Assembly (NCBI RefSeq): GCF_051713825.1
Contig: NZ_JBIOQR010000001.1
Span: forward strand, 2,976,001 to 3,040,000
From: Enterococcus_K sp051713825
GTDB taxonomy: Bacteria; Bacillota; Bacilli; Lactobacillales; Enterococcaceae
Direction of reading: 5' to 3'
Length of the DNA: 64,000 nucleotides
The translations under genes were made by a program, and so were the position numbers. Within the stretch, counting starts at the first letter, position 1; every line of letters starts with the position of its first letter. Below are positions 7,763 to 16,461 of this stretch, one piece after another. The notes beneath the pieces were generated by a model. The model had not been told where the DNA came from, made no database searches, and worked only from the letters and a program-made list of their open reading frames with translations.

Positions 7763-7822
7763 ATGAATAAGTCGAGTATCCCTATATATTCACCTCTTAT
7801 CTATAGATGAGGGATTTTTTTT
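7763..7822 (+). promoter_or_regulatory. Possible leader peptide and terminator before the mevalonate operon
   Basis: A 15-codon frame (7763-7810, MNKSSIPIYSPLIYR) with AGAGGA twelve bases before it ends inside a terminator-like hairpin (ATCCCT 7778-7783 with AGGGAT 7810-7815, plus a CCTC/GAGG pair) that is followed by eight T. This resembles a small transcript or an attenuator. No promoter for it is clear, and the operon promoter lies downstream, so its link to the mevalonate genes is uncertain. Confidence 0.35.
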
Positions 7823-7873
7823 GCTAAAATCACCTGAAATTCATGGGAAGTTCTAACTTTTCACTATTTTTAC

Positions 7874-7901
7874 TTGGTTTTCAGTAATTATCGTGTAAAA
7901 T
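7874..7901 (+). promoter_or_regulatory. Promoter of the mevalonate operon
   Basis: TTGGTT (7874-7879), a 16-base spacer and TAAAAT (7896-7901), about 37 bases before the first start codon. Confidence 0.6.
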
Positions 7902-7937
7902 AGAATAGGATTTTATTCGTTAAAGGAGCTACATCAA

Positions 7938-8876
7938 ATGAAAACTATTGGCTACGGAAAAGCAAACGGAAAGATCATTCTGATGGGCGAACATGCTGTT
8001 GTTTACGGAGAACCTGCAATCGCCTTTCCTTTTCTAGCAACTAATATTAACGCAACGATTCACCCCTGCGACTCTTTCCAATTACACTGTGCCTATTATG
8101 ACGGTTCATTAGAAGGAGCCCCTGAGACTTTAAATAGTATAAAAGTGTTAATCAATCAATTACAAAAGGACTTTCCAATAGGGCCTTTATCACTGAACAT
8201 TGAAAGTACCATTCCTGCTGAACGCGGGATGGGGTCAAGCGCTGCCGTCGCGGTAGCAATTACTCGCGCTTTTTTTGATTTACTAGACCAATCACTTTCA
8301 CAAGAAAAGTTGCTGGCTTATGTCGAACAAGCAGAACGAATTGCTCATGGCAACCCTAGTGGTATCGATGCTGCAGCAACAAGCGGTCACGACCCGATGT
8401 ACTTTACAAAGGGCCATCCGTTCAACTTCTTTCCTTTAAATATTGATGCCTTCTTAGTGGTAGCCGATACGGGCGTAAAAGGACAAACAAGAGAAGCCGT
8501 TAAAGATGTTTCGAATCTGGTCTCTGGAGATCCTGGTCAAGAAATCATGCGACACATTCATCTGTTAGGCGCACTTTCTAAAGAAGCTAAAAAAGCGATT
8601 AGTGAAAACCAAGTTCAACGACTCGCTGATATCATGAATGAAGCACAACAACATTTAAAGAAATTAACTGTAAGCAATCAGCTATTGGACACGCTAATTC
8701 AGACCGCTTTAAGCGCAGGTGCGTTGGGCGCTAAGCTGACAGGTGGCGGTCGTGGTGGCTGTATGATTGCTTTAACCAATACAAAAAAAGAAGCACAGGT
8801 AGTTTGTGAAGCACTGGAAAAAAATGGTGCCGTCTCTACTTGGATTCAAGGATTAGGAGTACATACCTATGCATAA
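7938..8876 (+). CDS. mvk: Mevalonate kinase
   Basis: A 312-residue GHMP kinase that phosphorylates mevalonate to 5-phosphomevalonate, the first committed kinase step to isopentenyl diphosphate. KIILMGEHAVVYGEPAIAFP (residues 13-32) is the mevalonate kinase N-terminal motif; IPAERGMGSSAAVAVA (near 95-110) is the ATP loop; GNPSGIDAAA near 138 has the catalytic Asp; GAKLTGGGRGGC near 270 is the third GHMP motif. AAAGGAG precedes the ATG. It opens a four-gene operon and overlaps the next gene by eight bases, which points to translational coupling. Confidence 0.97.
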   Translation: MKTIGYGKANGKIILMGEHAVVYGEPAIAFPFLATNINATIHPCDSFQLHCAYYDGSLEGAPETLNSIKVLINQLQKDFPIGPLSLNIESTIPAERGMGSSAAVAVAITRAFFDLLDQSLSQEKLLAYVEQAERIAHGNPSGIDAAATSGHDPMYFTKGHPFNFFPLNIDAFLVVADTGVKGQTREAVKDVSNLVSGDPGQEIMRHIHLLGALSKEAKKAISENQVQRLADIMNEAQQHLKKLTVSNQLLDTLIQTALSAGALGAKLTGGGRGGCMIALTNTKKEAQVVCEALEKNGAVSTWIQGLGVHTYA

Positions 8877-9846
8877 AGGACGCGCACGCGCATTTACAAA
8901 TATTGCTTTAATTAAATATTGGGGGAAAAAAGATGAAACACTGATTCTTCCAATGAATAACAGTTTGTCATTAACACTGGACGCCTTTTACACTGAGACT
9001 GAAGTCATTTTTAATGAGACCTTCACACAAGATACCTTCTATTTAGATGGCGTATTACAGGATGAAAAAGCGACAAAAAAAATCAGTCAGTTTCTTGATT
9101 TAGTTCGAGAGATTGCCAAAAAGAATCTCTATGCACAAGTCACCAGCGAAAATTTTGTTCCCACTGCTGCAGGATTAGCTTCTTCAGCAAGTGGTTTAGC
9201 AGCTTTGGCGGCAGCTAGTAATGAAGCCCTCAAGCTACAGCTATCTGAGACTGACCTTTCTCGGTTAGCTCGGCGCGGCTCAGGCTCTGCTTGTCGAAGT
9301 ATCTTTGGTGGTTTTGTTGAATGGGAACAAGGAATCGATGATCATTCCTCCTATGCTACACCACTGAGTTCAGATCACTGGGAAGATGATTTGGCTATGC
9401 TTTTTGTTCTTGTAAATGACCAACAAAAGGATGTTTCGAGTCGAGATGGTATGTACAGAACAGTCACAACCTCAAGCTTTTATCCTGGCTGGTTAGCTGA
9501 TGCTCCTAAAGATTTAGCAACGGCCAAAAAAGCGATCCAAGAAAAAGATTTTATTGCGTTAGGCGAAGTCACTGAAGCAAATGGTTTGAAAATGCATGGC
9601 ACAACTTTGGCCGCTGTACCGCCGTTCACTTATTGGTCACCCGATAGTCTAAAAGCGATGCAAGCAGTTCGTAAGTTACGTGCAGATGGTATAAATTGTT
9701 ATTTCACTATGGATGCTGGCCCAAATGTCAAAATCCTAGTAGAAAAAAAGAATAGCAAAGATGTCAAAAAATATTTAGAAACACTCTTTGATTCTTCTCA
9801 ATTGGTCTGCGCATATGCCGGCCCTGGAATTGAAATCTTAAAGTAA
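8869..9846 (+). CDS. mvaD: Diphosphomevalonate decarboxylase
   Basis: A 325-residue GHMP-superfamily enzyme that converts mevalonate 5-diphosphate to isopentenyl diphosphate with ATP. NIALIKYWGKKDE (residues 11-23) and PTAAGLASSASGLAAL near 102-117 are family hallmarks, followed by RRGSGSACRSIFGGFVEW near 140 and YFTMDAGPNVKIL near 279, where the catalytic Asp lies. The ATG is inside the end of mvk. It is the second gene although its product acts after phosphomevalonate kinase. Confidence 0.97.
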   Translation: MHKGRARAFTNIALIKYWGKKDETLILPMNNSLSLTLDAFYTETEVIFNETFTQDTFYLDGVLQDEKATKKISQFLDLVREIAKKNLYAQVTSENFVPTAAGLASSASGLAALAAASNEALKLQLSETDLSRLARRGSGSACRSIFGGFVEWEQGIDDHSSYATPLSSDHWEDDLAMLFVLVNDQQKDVSSRDGMYRTVTTSSFYPGWLADAPKDLATAKKAIQEKDFIALGEVTEANGLKMHGTTLAAVPPFTYWSPDSLKAMQAVRKLRADGINCYFTMDAGPNVKILVEKKNSKDVKKYLETLFDSSQLVCAYAGPGIEILK

Positions 9847-9858
9847 AGGAAGTCTATC

Positions 9859-10941
9859 ATGATTGAAGTATCTGCACCTGGAAAACTATATATTGCTGGA
9901 GAGTATGCAGTTGTTGAAACTGGCCATCCTGCAATTATCGTAGCTGTTGATCAGTTTGTGACCGTTACTATGAACGCCGCTAGAAAAATCGGTAGTATCC
10001 GCTCTACCCAATATAGCGACCTACCTATTCGTTGGACAAGAAGAGATGGCGAACTAGTTTTAGATATTCGTGAAAATCCCTTTCACTACATTCTCGCCGC
10101 CATTCGTTTAACTGAAAAGTATGCGCAAGAAAAAAATGTCTTACTTTCGTTTTACGATTTAAAAGTGACTAGCGAACTAGATAGTTCAAATGGTCGCAAG
10201 TACGGGCTGGGATCAAGTGGCGCCGTTACAGTCGCAACAATTAAGGCCTTAAATGAGTTCTACGGCTTACAGCTAGATTTATTGGAAATCTTCAAGCTAG
10301 CGGCTTTAGCTCACTTAGAAGTCCAAGGAAACGGCTCTTGCGGAGATATCGCAGCTAGTTGTTATGGCGGCTGGTTAGCCTTCTCAACCTTTGACCATCA
10401 GTGGATTCATCAACAAAAAGGTTGTTCTGTTACTCAATTACTTCAAATGGATTGGCCGGGTCTATTGATTCAACCGCTGGAGGCTCCGAAAGATTTACGC
10501 TTAATTATTGGTTGGACAGGAAGCCCTGCCTCAACTTCTGACTTAGTTGATCAAGTTCATCAATCAAAAGAACAACAACAAACTAGGTATCAAGAATTTC
10601 TTTCCGAAAGCAAAAAATGTGTGGAACAAATTATCCATGGTTTCATGGTTGATGACGTCCATTTAATTCAGCAGATGATTCGAAAAAATCGTCGCTTACT
10701 AAACGAACTGTCTCACTTGACTGGTGTTACCATTGAAACAACCGCCTTAAAAGAGCTTTGTGATTTGGCAGAGTCCTTTGATGGTGCGGCTAAATCTTCT
10801 GGTGCTGGTGGAGGAGACTGCGGGATTGTCTTATTCAATCAAAAATCAGGTATTCTACCTTTGATGAGCGCGTGGGAAAAAGCAGAAATTACGCCCCTTC
10901 CCCTTCATGTCTATAACCGTCCCAGAAAGGATTATAAATGA
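9859..10941 (+). CDS. mvaK2: Phosphomevalonate kinase
   Basis: A 360-residue GHMP kinase making 5-diphosphomevalonate. PGKLYIAGEYAVVE near residue 7, KYGLGSSGAVTVATI near 114 and AAKSSGAGGGDCGI near 312 are the three family motifs. Twelve bases separate it from mvaD, with AAAGGAAG as the ribosome site, and its stop overlaps the start of fni by four bases (ATGA). Length and motifs are typical of the enterococcal and staphylococcal enzymes. Confidence 0.97.
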   Translation: MIEVSAPGKLYIAGEYAVVETGHPAIIVAVDQFVTVTMNAARKIGSIRSTQYSDLPIRWTRRDGELVLDIRENPFHYILAAIRLTEKYAQEKNVLLSFYDLKVTSELDSSNGRKYGLGSSGAVTVATIKALNEFYGLQLDLLEIFKLAALAHLEVQGNGSCGDIAASCYGGWLAFSTFDHQWIHQQKGCSVTQLLQMDWPGLLIQPLEAPKDLRLIIGWTGSPASTSDLVDQVHQSKEQQQTRYQEFLSESKKCVEQIIHGFMVDDVHLIQQMIRKNRRLLNELSHLTGVTIETTALKELCDLAESFDGAAKSSGAGGGDCGIVLFNQKSGILPLMSAWEKAEITPLPLHVYNRPRKDYK

Positions 10942-11981
10942 ATCGAAAAGACGAACACGTCTCTTTAGCAAAAGCTTTTCATAAAGAAAAAACAAATGAC
11001 TTTGACAGCGTTCGACTCGTCCATTCTTCGTTGCCAGAGATATCCTTGAAGGAAGTCGATTTGTCGACAAAACTTTTTAACTTTACTTTGAGTAGCCCTT
11101 TTTATATCAATGCAATGACTGGTGGTAGTCCAAAAACAAAAGAAATCAATCGCCAACTAGCACTTATTGCTAAGGAAACAGGCTTACTCATTGCGACAGG
11201 TTCTGTTAGTGCGGCACTCAAAGACGAGCAACTAATTGACTCTTACCGAGTGATGAGAGAGGTCTATCCAGAAGGAAAGATACTTATTAACATTGGTGGT
11301 GGGGTTGCTGTTGAGCAGGCAAAACGAGCTGTTGAATTGTTCAAAGTAGATGGCTTACAAATCCATCTAAACGCCCCTCAAGAGCTAGTGATGCCTGAAG
11401 GAGATCGGGATTTCAACAGCTGGTTATCTACGATTGAAGCAATCAATCAAGAGCTGAATGTGCCAATTTTAGTCAAAGAAGTTGGCTTTGGCATGACACG
11501 CGAGACCATCCAAGCACTTCTATCTGTTGGTATTCAAACAATCGATGTCAGTGGCCAAGGAGGGACTAGCTTTACTCAAATTGAGAATGCGCGCCGAAAG
11601 AAACGAGAATTCAGCTACCTAGACAATTGGGGCCAATCAACCGTGGTTTCTTTACTAGAAGCCAATGAGTTAACTAGAAATTTTCAAAAGGTTGCTTCTG
11701 GTGGCATACGCGATGCCTATGATATTTTTAAGGCACTTTGTCTAGGTGCAGATGCAGTCGGAGTGTCTGGAACCATTCTCAATTCACTACTTTCAGATGG
11801 CACCGATAAAACTATCGAATTGATTCAACATTGGCAAGAAGAACTGCGCGTCCTTTATACTATGACTGGCAGTAAAACAACAGCGGACCTTAAAAAACAG
11901 CCCCTAATTCTTACTGGTTATCCAAAAGATTGGGCACAAGCACGACAGATTGATCTAAGTAAATACGGCTTGAGAAACTAA
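10938..11981 (+). CDS. fni: Type 2 isopentenyl-diphosphate delta-isomerase
   Basis: A 347-residue FMN- and NADPH-dependent TIM-barrel isomerase that interconverts isopentenyl and dimethylallyl diphosphate. MNRKDEHVSLA at the start, PFYINAMTGGSPKTKEIN near 55, LQIHLNAPQELVMPEGDR near 140, VKEVGFGM near 182 and DVSGQGGTSF near 205 are diagnostic. It ends the mevalonate operon, and a strong terminator follows within ten bases. The operon supplies the C5 units for undecaprenyl phosphate and quinones. Confidence 0.97.
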   Translation: MNRKDEHVSLAKAFHKEKTNDFDSVRLVHSSLPEISLKEVDLSTKLFNFTLSSPFYINAMTGGSPKTKEINRQLALIAKETGLLIATGSVSAALKDEQLIDSYRVMREVYPEGKILINIGGGVAVEQAKRAVELFKVDGLQIHLNAPQELVMPEGDRDFNSWLSTIEAINQELNVPILVKEVGFGMTRETIQALLSVGIQTIDVSGQGGTSFTQIENARRKKREFSYLDNWGQSTVVSLLEANELTRNFQKVASGGIRDAYDIFKALCLGADAVGVSGTILNSLLSDGTDKTIELIQHWQEELRVLYTMTGSKTTADLKKQPLILTGYPKDWAQARQIDLSKYGLRN

Positions 11982-11985
11982 AAAA

Positions 11986-12035
11986 ATAAACGAGCGACAC
12001 TCTTAGATGCTTCAGAGTGTTGCTCGTTTGTTTTA
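11986..12035 (+). terminator. Terminator of the mevalonate operon
   Basis: Stem AACGAGCGACACTCT with AGAGTGTTGCTCGTT around a ten-base loop, then GTTTT. The arms are long enough to act in both directions. Confidence 0.85.
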
Positions 12036-12094
12036 GGCTGATTACTAACTATGACTATCGGTGCCTGCCATGGCTATTTACTCACGAAGCTGTT

Positions 12095-12604
12095 TTATTT
12101 CCCAAACAGTTTTTTGAAAAAGCCTGTTTTTTCTTCCACCTCTGTTGGCACTTCTTCAGAGACTTCTACTCCTTGAATGAAACGCTGGAAATTTAGATTC
12201 TCTTGAAGTAGCTGACCATTCATCTCAATCAGCCCTTGTAAACTCCCAGCTAGTCGGCGTATACCTCCCGCTGTCAGCCCATGAAAGGGTTCAGTTTCTT
12301 CCCCTGCTTCCATCTTATCAGATAACTGTGTAAATTCAGCCACTAAAGCTTGTAACACCTGACGTTGCTCTGAAAACAGCTGGCTGATTTCTTGAGGCAC
12401 AACCGAAACACTCGCCTCTTTTTGACTATCAGAAAAATCTGTCACGACAGTCAGTGCATCACTATAATCCTGTAAATCAAAGACAAAGGTCCTTATCTCC
12501 TCATTTGCAGATAGCTGTTTGTTCCCTTTTAATCTTGGTAATAAAGTCATTAGTTTGTTTCTTGACTTAACTAATTCATCTAATGCGGTTTGAATTGTTT
12601 CCAT
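12095..12604 (-). CDS. Coiled-coil protein of unknown function
   Basis: A 169-residue soluble protein I do not recognise. It has no signal peptide or membrane segment. Most of it looks helical: heptad-like stretches run from LDELVKSRNKLMTLL at the N-terminus through ISQLFSEQRQVLQALVAEFTQL to GSLQGLIEMNGQLLQENLNF. A Val/Glu-rich linker follows and the protein ends in a basic amphipathic peptide GFFKKLFGK, which could contact a membrane. The start at 12604 is preceded by a weak AAAGGATG. It faces the mevalonate operon with its own transcription. No neighbour hints at function. Confidence 0.7.
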   Translation of the reverse strand: METIQTALDELVKSRNKLMTLLPRLKGNKQLSANEEIRTFVFDLQDYSDALTVVTDFSDSQKEASVSVVPQEISQLFSEQRQVLQALVAEFTQLSDKMEAGEETEPFHGLTAGGIRRLAGSLQGLIEMNGQLLQENLNFQRFIQGVEVSEEVPTEVEEKTGFFKKLFGK

Positions 12605-12734
12605 TATAAATCCACATCCTTTGTGTACGTTTTCAACTGTATACCTAGTGTACCTATTTTCCGCCTCTTTTTCAATCTATCTTTTGCATCAGTGCCTATA
12701 AGGTCCAAATGAAATCGGAGTCTTTTTGCGCAGA

Positions 12735-13144
12735 CCTTCAACTCTAGCATCTCCCATGCGTAGAAGTTGTTGAGAGCGGAACGCAGTCCATCTGTTCTAC
12801 AAGTGTTCCACCTTTAGAAATTGGTGGGGCGGAGTGAAGACCTTCAACTCTAGCATGTCTCATGCGTAGAAGTTGTTGAGAGCGGAACGCAGTCCATCTG
12901 TTCTACAGGTGTTCCTCCTTTAGAAATTGGTGGGGCGGAGTGAAGACCTTCAACTCTAGCATGTCTCATGCGTAGAAGTTGTTGAGAGCGGAGCGCAGTC
13001 CATCTGTTCTACAGGTGTTCCACCTTTAGAAATTGGTGGGGCGGAGTGAAGACCTTCAACTCTAGCATGTCTCATGCGTAGAAGTTGTTGAGAGCGGAAC
13101 AACGTGCAGATGGAGTTGCTTCTGTACCCACCGTTTATTCGGAT
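12735..13144 (+). repeat. Modular intergenic repeat, copy 3: 106-bp tandem array
   Basis: The A unit (CCTTCAACTCTAGCAT) starts at 12735, 12841, 12947 and 13053, an exact 106-base period, with three B units between. The 5' arm of B is altered here (CCATCTGTTCTACA) while the 3' arm is kept, so the long B hairpin is weakened. The array ends with the common tail ACCGTTTATTCGGATAA at about 13127-13146. The head seen in copies 1 and 2 is missing. No gene is visible from 12605 to 13228. Confidence 0.85.
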
Positions 13145-13200
13145 AAAAAGAGACTAGGACATAACTGATAAAGTTATGTCCCAGTCTCAACCTCTTTTTA
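13145..13200. terminator. Terminator of adhE
   Basis: Stem GAGACTAGGACATAACT (13150-13166) with AGTTATGTCCCAGTCTC (13172-13188), one mismatch, flanked by A- and T-rich tracts on both sides. It belongs to the dispersed ACATAACT terminator family. Confidence 0.8.
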
Positions 13201-13228
13201 AAGCATTTCTATCCACTAAAAATTCGAA

Positions 13229-15826
13229 TTATGCGTTATAAGCATCAATGATGATTTGTTTCAATTCGCTGATTAATGGTTCTTTTGGATTCGCTGTAGT
13301 ACATTGGTCTTCGTAAGCTAATTCAGCCATGTGGTCTACTGTTGCGTCTAATACTTCTTGAGTCACTCCTTGAGCCTTCAAGTTCATATCGATACCAACA
13401 GATGTTCCTAAATCAGCTACAGCTTTAATTAATGATTCTACTAATTCAGCCGTTGTTTTTCCTTTAAGACCTAAGAATTTCGCAATATCTGCGTAATCAG
13501 TGTCTGCACGGAAGTAATCATATTTAGGGAACATTGCATGTTTTGATGGATCCTTCGCATTGTAACGGATAATATGAGGCAATAGAATTGCGTTCGTACG
13601 TCCGTGTGGAATGTTGTATTCTCCACCGATTTTGTGTGCAACTGAGTGACAAATCCCCAAGAAAGCATTAGCAAATGCCATACCAGCCATTGTTGATGCA
13701 TTATGCATTTTTTCACGTGATTCCATATCAGGTGTTTTCACAGATTTTTCTAGGTAATCAAACACAAGTTTAATTGCTTGTAAGCTTAAACCACGTGTGT
13801 AGTCAGATGCCATAACTGAAACATATGACTCAATTGCGTGTGTTAATACGTCCATTCCTGTATCAGCAGTTACTGAGGCTGGGACTGACATAACAAATTG
13901 AGGATCCACAATTGCTACATCTGGTGTTAACGCATAATCTGCTAATGGGTATTTTACATGTGTTTCACTATCTGTAATAACCGCAAATGGTGTTACTTCA
14001 GAACCAGTACCAGAAGTTGTTGGAATACATACAAATTGAGTTTTTACTGCTTTTTCAATTTTGTACGTACGTTTACGAATATCTAAGAATTTTTGTTTTG
14101 CGCCAAAGAATTCTGTATCTGGGTGCTCATAGAACATCCACATTCCTTTCGCAGCATCCATTGCAGACCCACCACCTAAAGCGATGATTGTATCTGGTTG
14201 GAAATCATTCATAACTTTTGTTCCAGCGTAAACTGTGTTTGTTGATGGATTTGGTTCTACTGCTGAGAACACTTCAATCTTCACATCATTTTTACGTTTT
14301 TGTAATTCTTTACGAACAACATCAGCATAACCAAATTGAACCATTCCTGGGTCACAGACTAACATAACGCGTTCAACATTTTCCATTTTTTGTAGGTATT
14401 GTAAAGAATTTTTTTCAAAGAAAATTTTTGGCGGTAATTTAAACCATTGCATATTATTTCTCCGTTTCGCTACAGTTTTGACGTTAATTAAGTTGATGGC
14501 AGATACGTTACGAGAAACTGAGTTTTTACCATATGATCCACAGCCTAATGTTAATGATGGAATCATTTCATTATAAATATTACCGATTCCGCCTTCTGCT
14601 GATGGTGTATTGACTAAGATACGGCAAGCTTTCATGCGTAAACCAAATTTTACATGTAAATCTTCATTTTCACTGTGGATAACAGCAGTATGTCCTAATC
14701 CACCAAGTTCAAGCATTCCTTGACATAAATCAAAGCCATGCTCTGTATTATTTGATTTAATCATCGCTAAGACTGGTGATAATTTTTCACGTGAAAGTGG
14801 GTATTCAGCACCAACGCCTTCTAATTCAGCTACTAAGATTTTTGTTCCAGCAGGGACTTTGATGCCCGCTAATTTTGCAATAGCTTCTGCAGAATGACCA
14901 ACGATTGCTGGATTAACTGCATATTTCCCTTCGTTCATTACTGCATCTTCAAGTTTTTGTAATTCGTTTGGTTTTACGAAGTATACTTGATGTGCTTCAA
15001 ATTCAGCTTTAACTGCTGCATAGATTTCTTTATCAACGATAACTGCTTGTTCAGAAGCACAAATCATACCGTTATCAAATGATTTAGAAACGATTAAATC
15101 ATTTACTGCACGTTTGATTTTTGCTGTTTTTTCGATGTAAGCAGGAACGTTACCAGCGCCAACTCCTAATGCTGGTTTACCAGTAGAATAAGCTGATTTA
15201 ACCATTCCAGGTCCACCAGTTGCTAAGACGATTGCGACACCAGGATGATTCATCAACATTGATGTTGCATCAATTGATGGTTGTTCAATCCATTGTACAC
15301 AGTTTTCAGGAGCCCCAGCCGCAATCGCTGCATCACGAACGATACGTGCAGCTTCTGCAGAACATTTTTGTGCACTTGGATGGAAAGCAAAGATAATTGG
15401 ATTTGCTGTTTTCAATGCAATCATTGCTTTGAAGATTGTTGTTGAAGTTGGGTTAGTTGTTGGTGTAACACCACACACAACGCCAACTGGTCCAGCAATC
15501 TCGATGATTCCTGTTTGAGGATCTTCATTAATTACACCGACTGTTTTGTCATGTTTGATACTATTCCAAATATATTCAGAAGCATACATGTTTTTGATTG
15601 CTTTGTCTTCAACAATCCCACGTCCTGTTTCTTCAACTGCCAATTTCGCAAGAGGCATATGTTGATCTAACGCAGCCATTGCCATTTGATGAACGATATG
15701 GTCAACCTTTTCTTGATCGAAATCTTCCATTTCTTTTAAGGCAACATTTGCTTTCGCTGCTAGTTCATCAATCATTCCTTGAACATCAAGTTCTTTTGTC
15801 TCTTCTTTTTTCAACGTCTTAGCCAT
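13229..15826 (-). CDS. adhE: Bifunctional acetaldehyde/alcohol dehydrogenase AdhE
   Basis: An 865-residue fusion enzyme reducing acetyl-CoA to acetaldehyde and then ethanol while reoxidising NADH in fermentation. The N-terminal half (to about 440) is the aldehyde dehydrogenase domain, with ATGGPGMVKSAYSTGKPALG and the catalytic Cys in NGMICASEQ. The C-terminal half is the iron-dependent alcohol dehydrogenase, with ALGGGSAMDAAKGMW, TSGTGSEVTPFAV, THAIESYVS and the iron-ligand region ICHSVAHKIGGEYNIPHG. AdhE forms long cytoplasmic filaments (spirosomes). A Rex-type operator next to its promoter implies control by the NADH/NAD ratio. It is transcribed alone. Confidence 0.97.
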   Translation of the reverse strand: MAKTLKKEETKELDVQGMIDELAAKANVALKEMEDFDQEKVDHIVHQMAMAALDQHMPLAKLAVEETGRGIVEDKAIKNMYASEYIWNSIKHDKTVGVINEDPQTGIIEIAGPVGVVCGVTPTTNPTSTTIFKAMIALKTANPIIFAFHPSAQKCSAEAARIVRDAAIAAGAPENCVQWIEQPSIDATSMLMNHPGVAIVLATGGPGMVKSAYSTGKPALGVGAGNVPAYIEKTAKIKRAVNDLIVSKSFDNGMICASEQAVIVDKEIYAAVKAEFEAHQVYFVKPNELQKLEDAVMNEGKYAVNPAIVGHSAEAIAKLAGIKVPAGTKILVAELEGVGAEYPLSREKLSPVLAMIKSNNTEHGFDLCQGMLELGGLGHTAVIHSENEDLHVKFGLRMKACRILVNTPSAEGGIGNIYNEMIPSLTLGCGSYGKNSVSRNVSAINLINVKTVAKRRNNMQWFKLPPKIFFEKNSLQYLQKMENVERVMLVCDPGMVQFGYADVVRKELQKRKNDVKIEVFSAVEPNPSTNTVYAGTKVMNDFQPDTIIALGGGSAMDAAKGMWMFYEHPDTEFFGAKQKFLDIRKRTYKIEKAVKTQFVCIPTTSGTGSEVTPFAVITDSETHVKYPLADYALTPDVAIVDPQFVMSVPASVTADTGMDVLTHAIESYVSVMASDYTRGLSLQAIKLVFDYLEKSVKTPDMESREKMHNASTMAGMAFANAFLGICHSVAHKIGGEYNIPHGRTNAILLPHIIRYNAKDPSKHAMFPKYDYFRADTDYADIAKFLGLKGKTTAELVESLIKAVADLGTSVGIDMNLKAQGVTQEVLDATVDHMAELAYEDQCTTANPKEPLISELKQIIIDAYNA

Positions 15827-15879
15827 TGTGTTCCTCCCATTTGGATACTATTTTTATTTGTTACTCATTTCACATTTAA

Positions 15880-15908
15880 ATCATACAACACTTAAAGGTA
15901 AATGTAAA
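15880..15908 (-). promoter_or_regulatory. Sigma-A promoter of adhE
   Basis: Minus strand: TTTACA (15903-15908), a 17-base spacer and TATGAT (15880-15885), about 50 bases before the start codon. Confidence 0.7.
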
Positions 15909-15914
15909 TAGTTT

Positions 15915-15932
15915 TTGTGATTATTTTCACAG
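15915..15932. promoter_or_regulatory. Rex operator upstream of adhE
   Basis: TTGTGATTATTTTCACAG matches the Rex box TTGTGA-N6-TCACAA at 11 of 12 positions and lies six bases upstream of the adhE -35 box. Rex is the NADH-sensing repressor of fermentation genes in Gram-positive bacteria. Confidence 0.7.
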
Positions 15933-15993
15933 TTATTTTATAAACTCATATACGTCAAGGGGTAAACCAATATATTTTTTTATTCTTTACAAT

Positions 15994-16030
15994 AAAAAGT
16001 TGTTTCCATTTTCATGAAAACAACTTTTTA
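15994..16030. terminator. Terminator of comN
   Basis: Stem AAAAGTTGTTT (15995-16005) with AAACAACTTTT (16017-16027), A- and T-tracts on either side. It separates comN from the adhE promoter. Confidence 0.75.
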
Positions 16031-16076
16031 ACTAATTAATCATTACACAATCTTGCGTGAAATCCAACAATATTTA

Positions 16077-16355
16077 TTAAAATAAATCAGAAAAATCTTC
16101 TAGTTCTTGGAATTTTTGCGTAGTTGTCTGAATTTTTAATTGCTGATAATCAAAGAATTCATTCGGGCGAATAGATAAAATGTCCATCCTCTTTTCTTTG
16201 ACTGTAGGAAGATTCTTTTTCTTCTGCCACCGATAATCAGAACAATATTTTTTTAATTCTTCTAAACCAATCGCTTGATAACCAGTAGAATGGAATTCTT
16301 TTATCTTTGTTTTGTAGGCTTGATTGATGATAAATCTCTCTAATGGTTTGAACAT
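16077..16355 (-). CDS. comN: ComN-family post-transcriptional regulator
   Basis: A 92-residue protein of the family typified by Bacillus subtilis ComN (YrzD), which acts after transcription on the late competence comE mRNA. The conserved core IKEFHSTGYQAIGLEELKKY (residues about 18-37), the WQKKK segment, and DILSIRPNEFFDYQQLKIQ (about 59-77) match the family. It lies downstream of yajC, as in other Firmicutes. A terminator hairpin lies between yajC and comN, and AGGAGG precedes the ATG at 16355. Function in this organism is inferred only from the family. Confidence 0.8.
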   Translation of the reverse strand: MFKPLERFIINQAYKTKIKEFHSTGYQAIGLEELKKYCSDYRWQKKKNLPTVKEKRMDILSIRPNEFFDYQQLKIQTTTQKFQELEDFSDLF

Positions 16356-16371
16356 CGTTTCCTCCTAAAAA

Positions 16372-16416
16372 GAAAAAGGTTCTGGAGTCCAGCAAGAACT
16401 GCCAACTCCAGAGCCT
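16372..16416 (-). terminator. Terminator between yajC and comN
   Basis: Minus strand: GGCTCTGGAGTT pairs with GACTCCAGAACC (one mismatch), followed by TTTTTCTTTTT. Reading through it would be needed for cotranscription of comN. Confidence 0.75.
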
Positions 16417-16423
16417 TCTACTA

Positions 16424-16450
16424 GACGCCTCACTGAGTAAGTGAGGCGTC
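16424..16450. terminator. Second hairpin after yajC
   Basis: A perfect ten-base stem, GACGCCTCAC with GTGAGGCGTC, around a seven-base loop. It has no T tract of its own and stands directly before the terminator at 16372-16416, so it may protect the yajC mRNA end. Confidence 0.6.
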
Positions 16451-16461
16451 CAAGCTTTTGT

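Noticed and set aside
12735..13144. Regular repeats that could suggest a CRISPR array
   Set aside because: Period is 106 bases and the sequence between A units is itself repeated, so there are no unique spacers. No cas gene is near.
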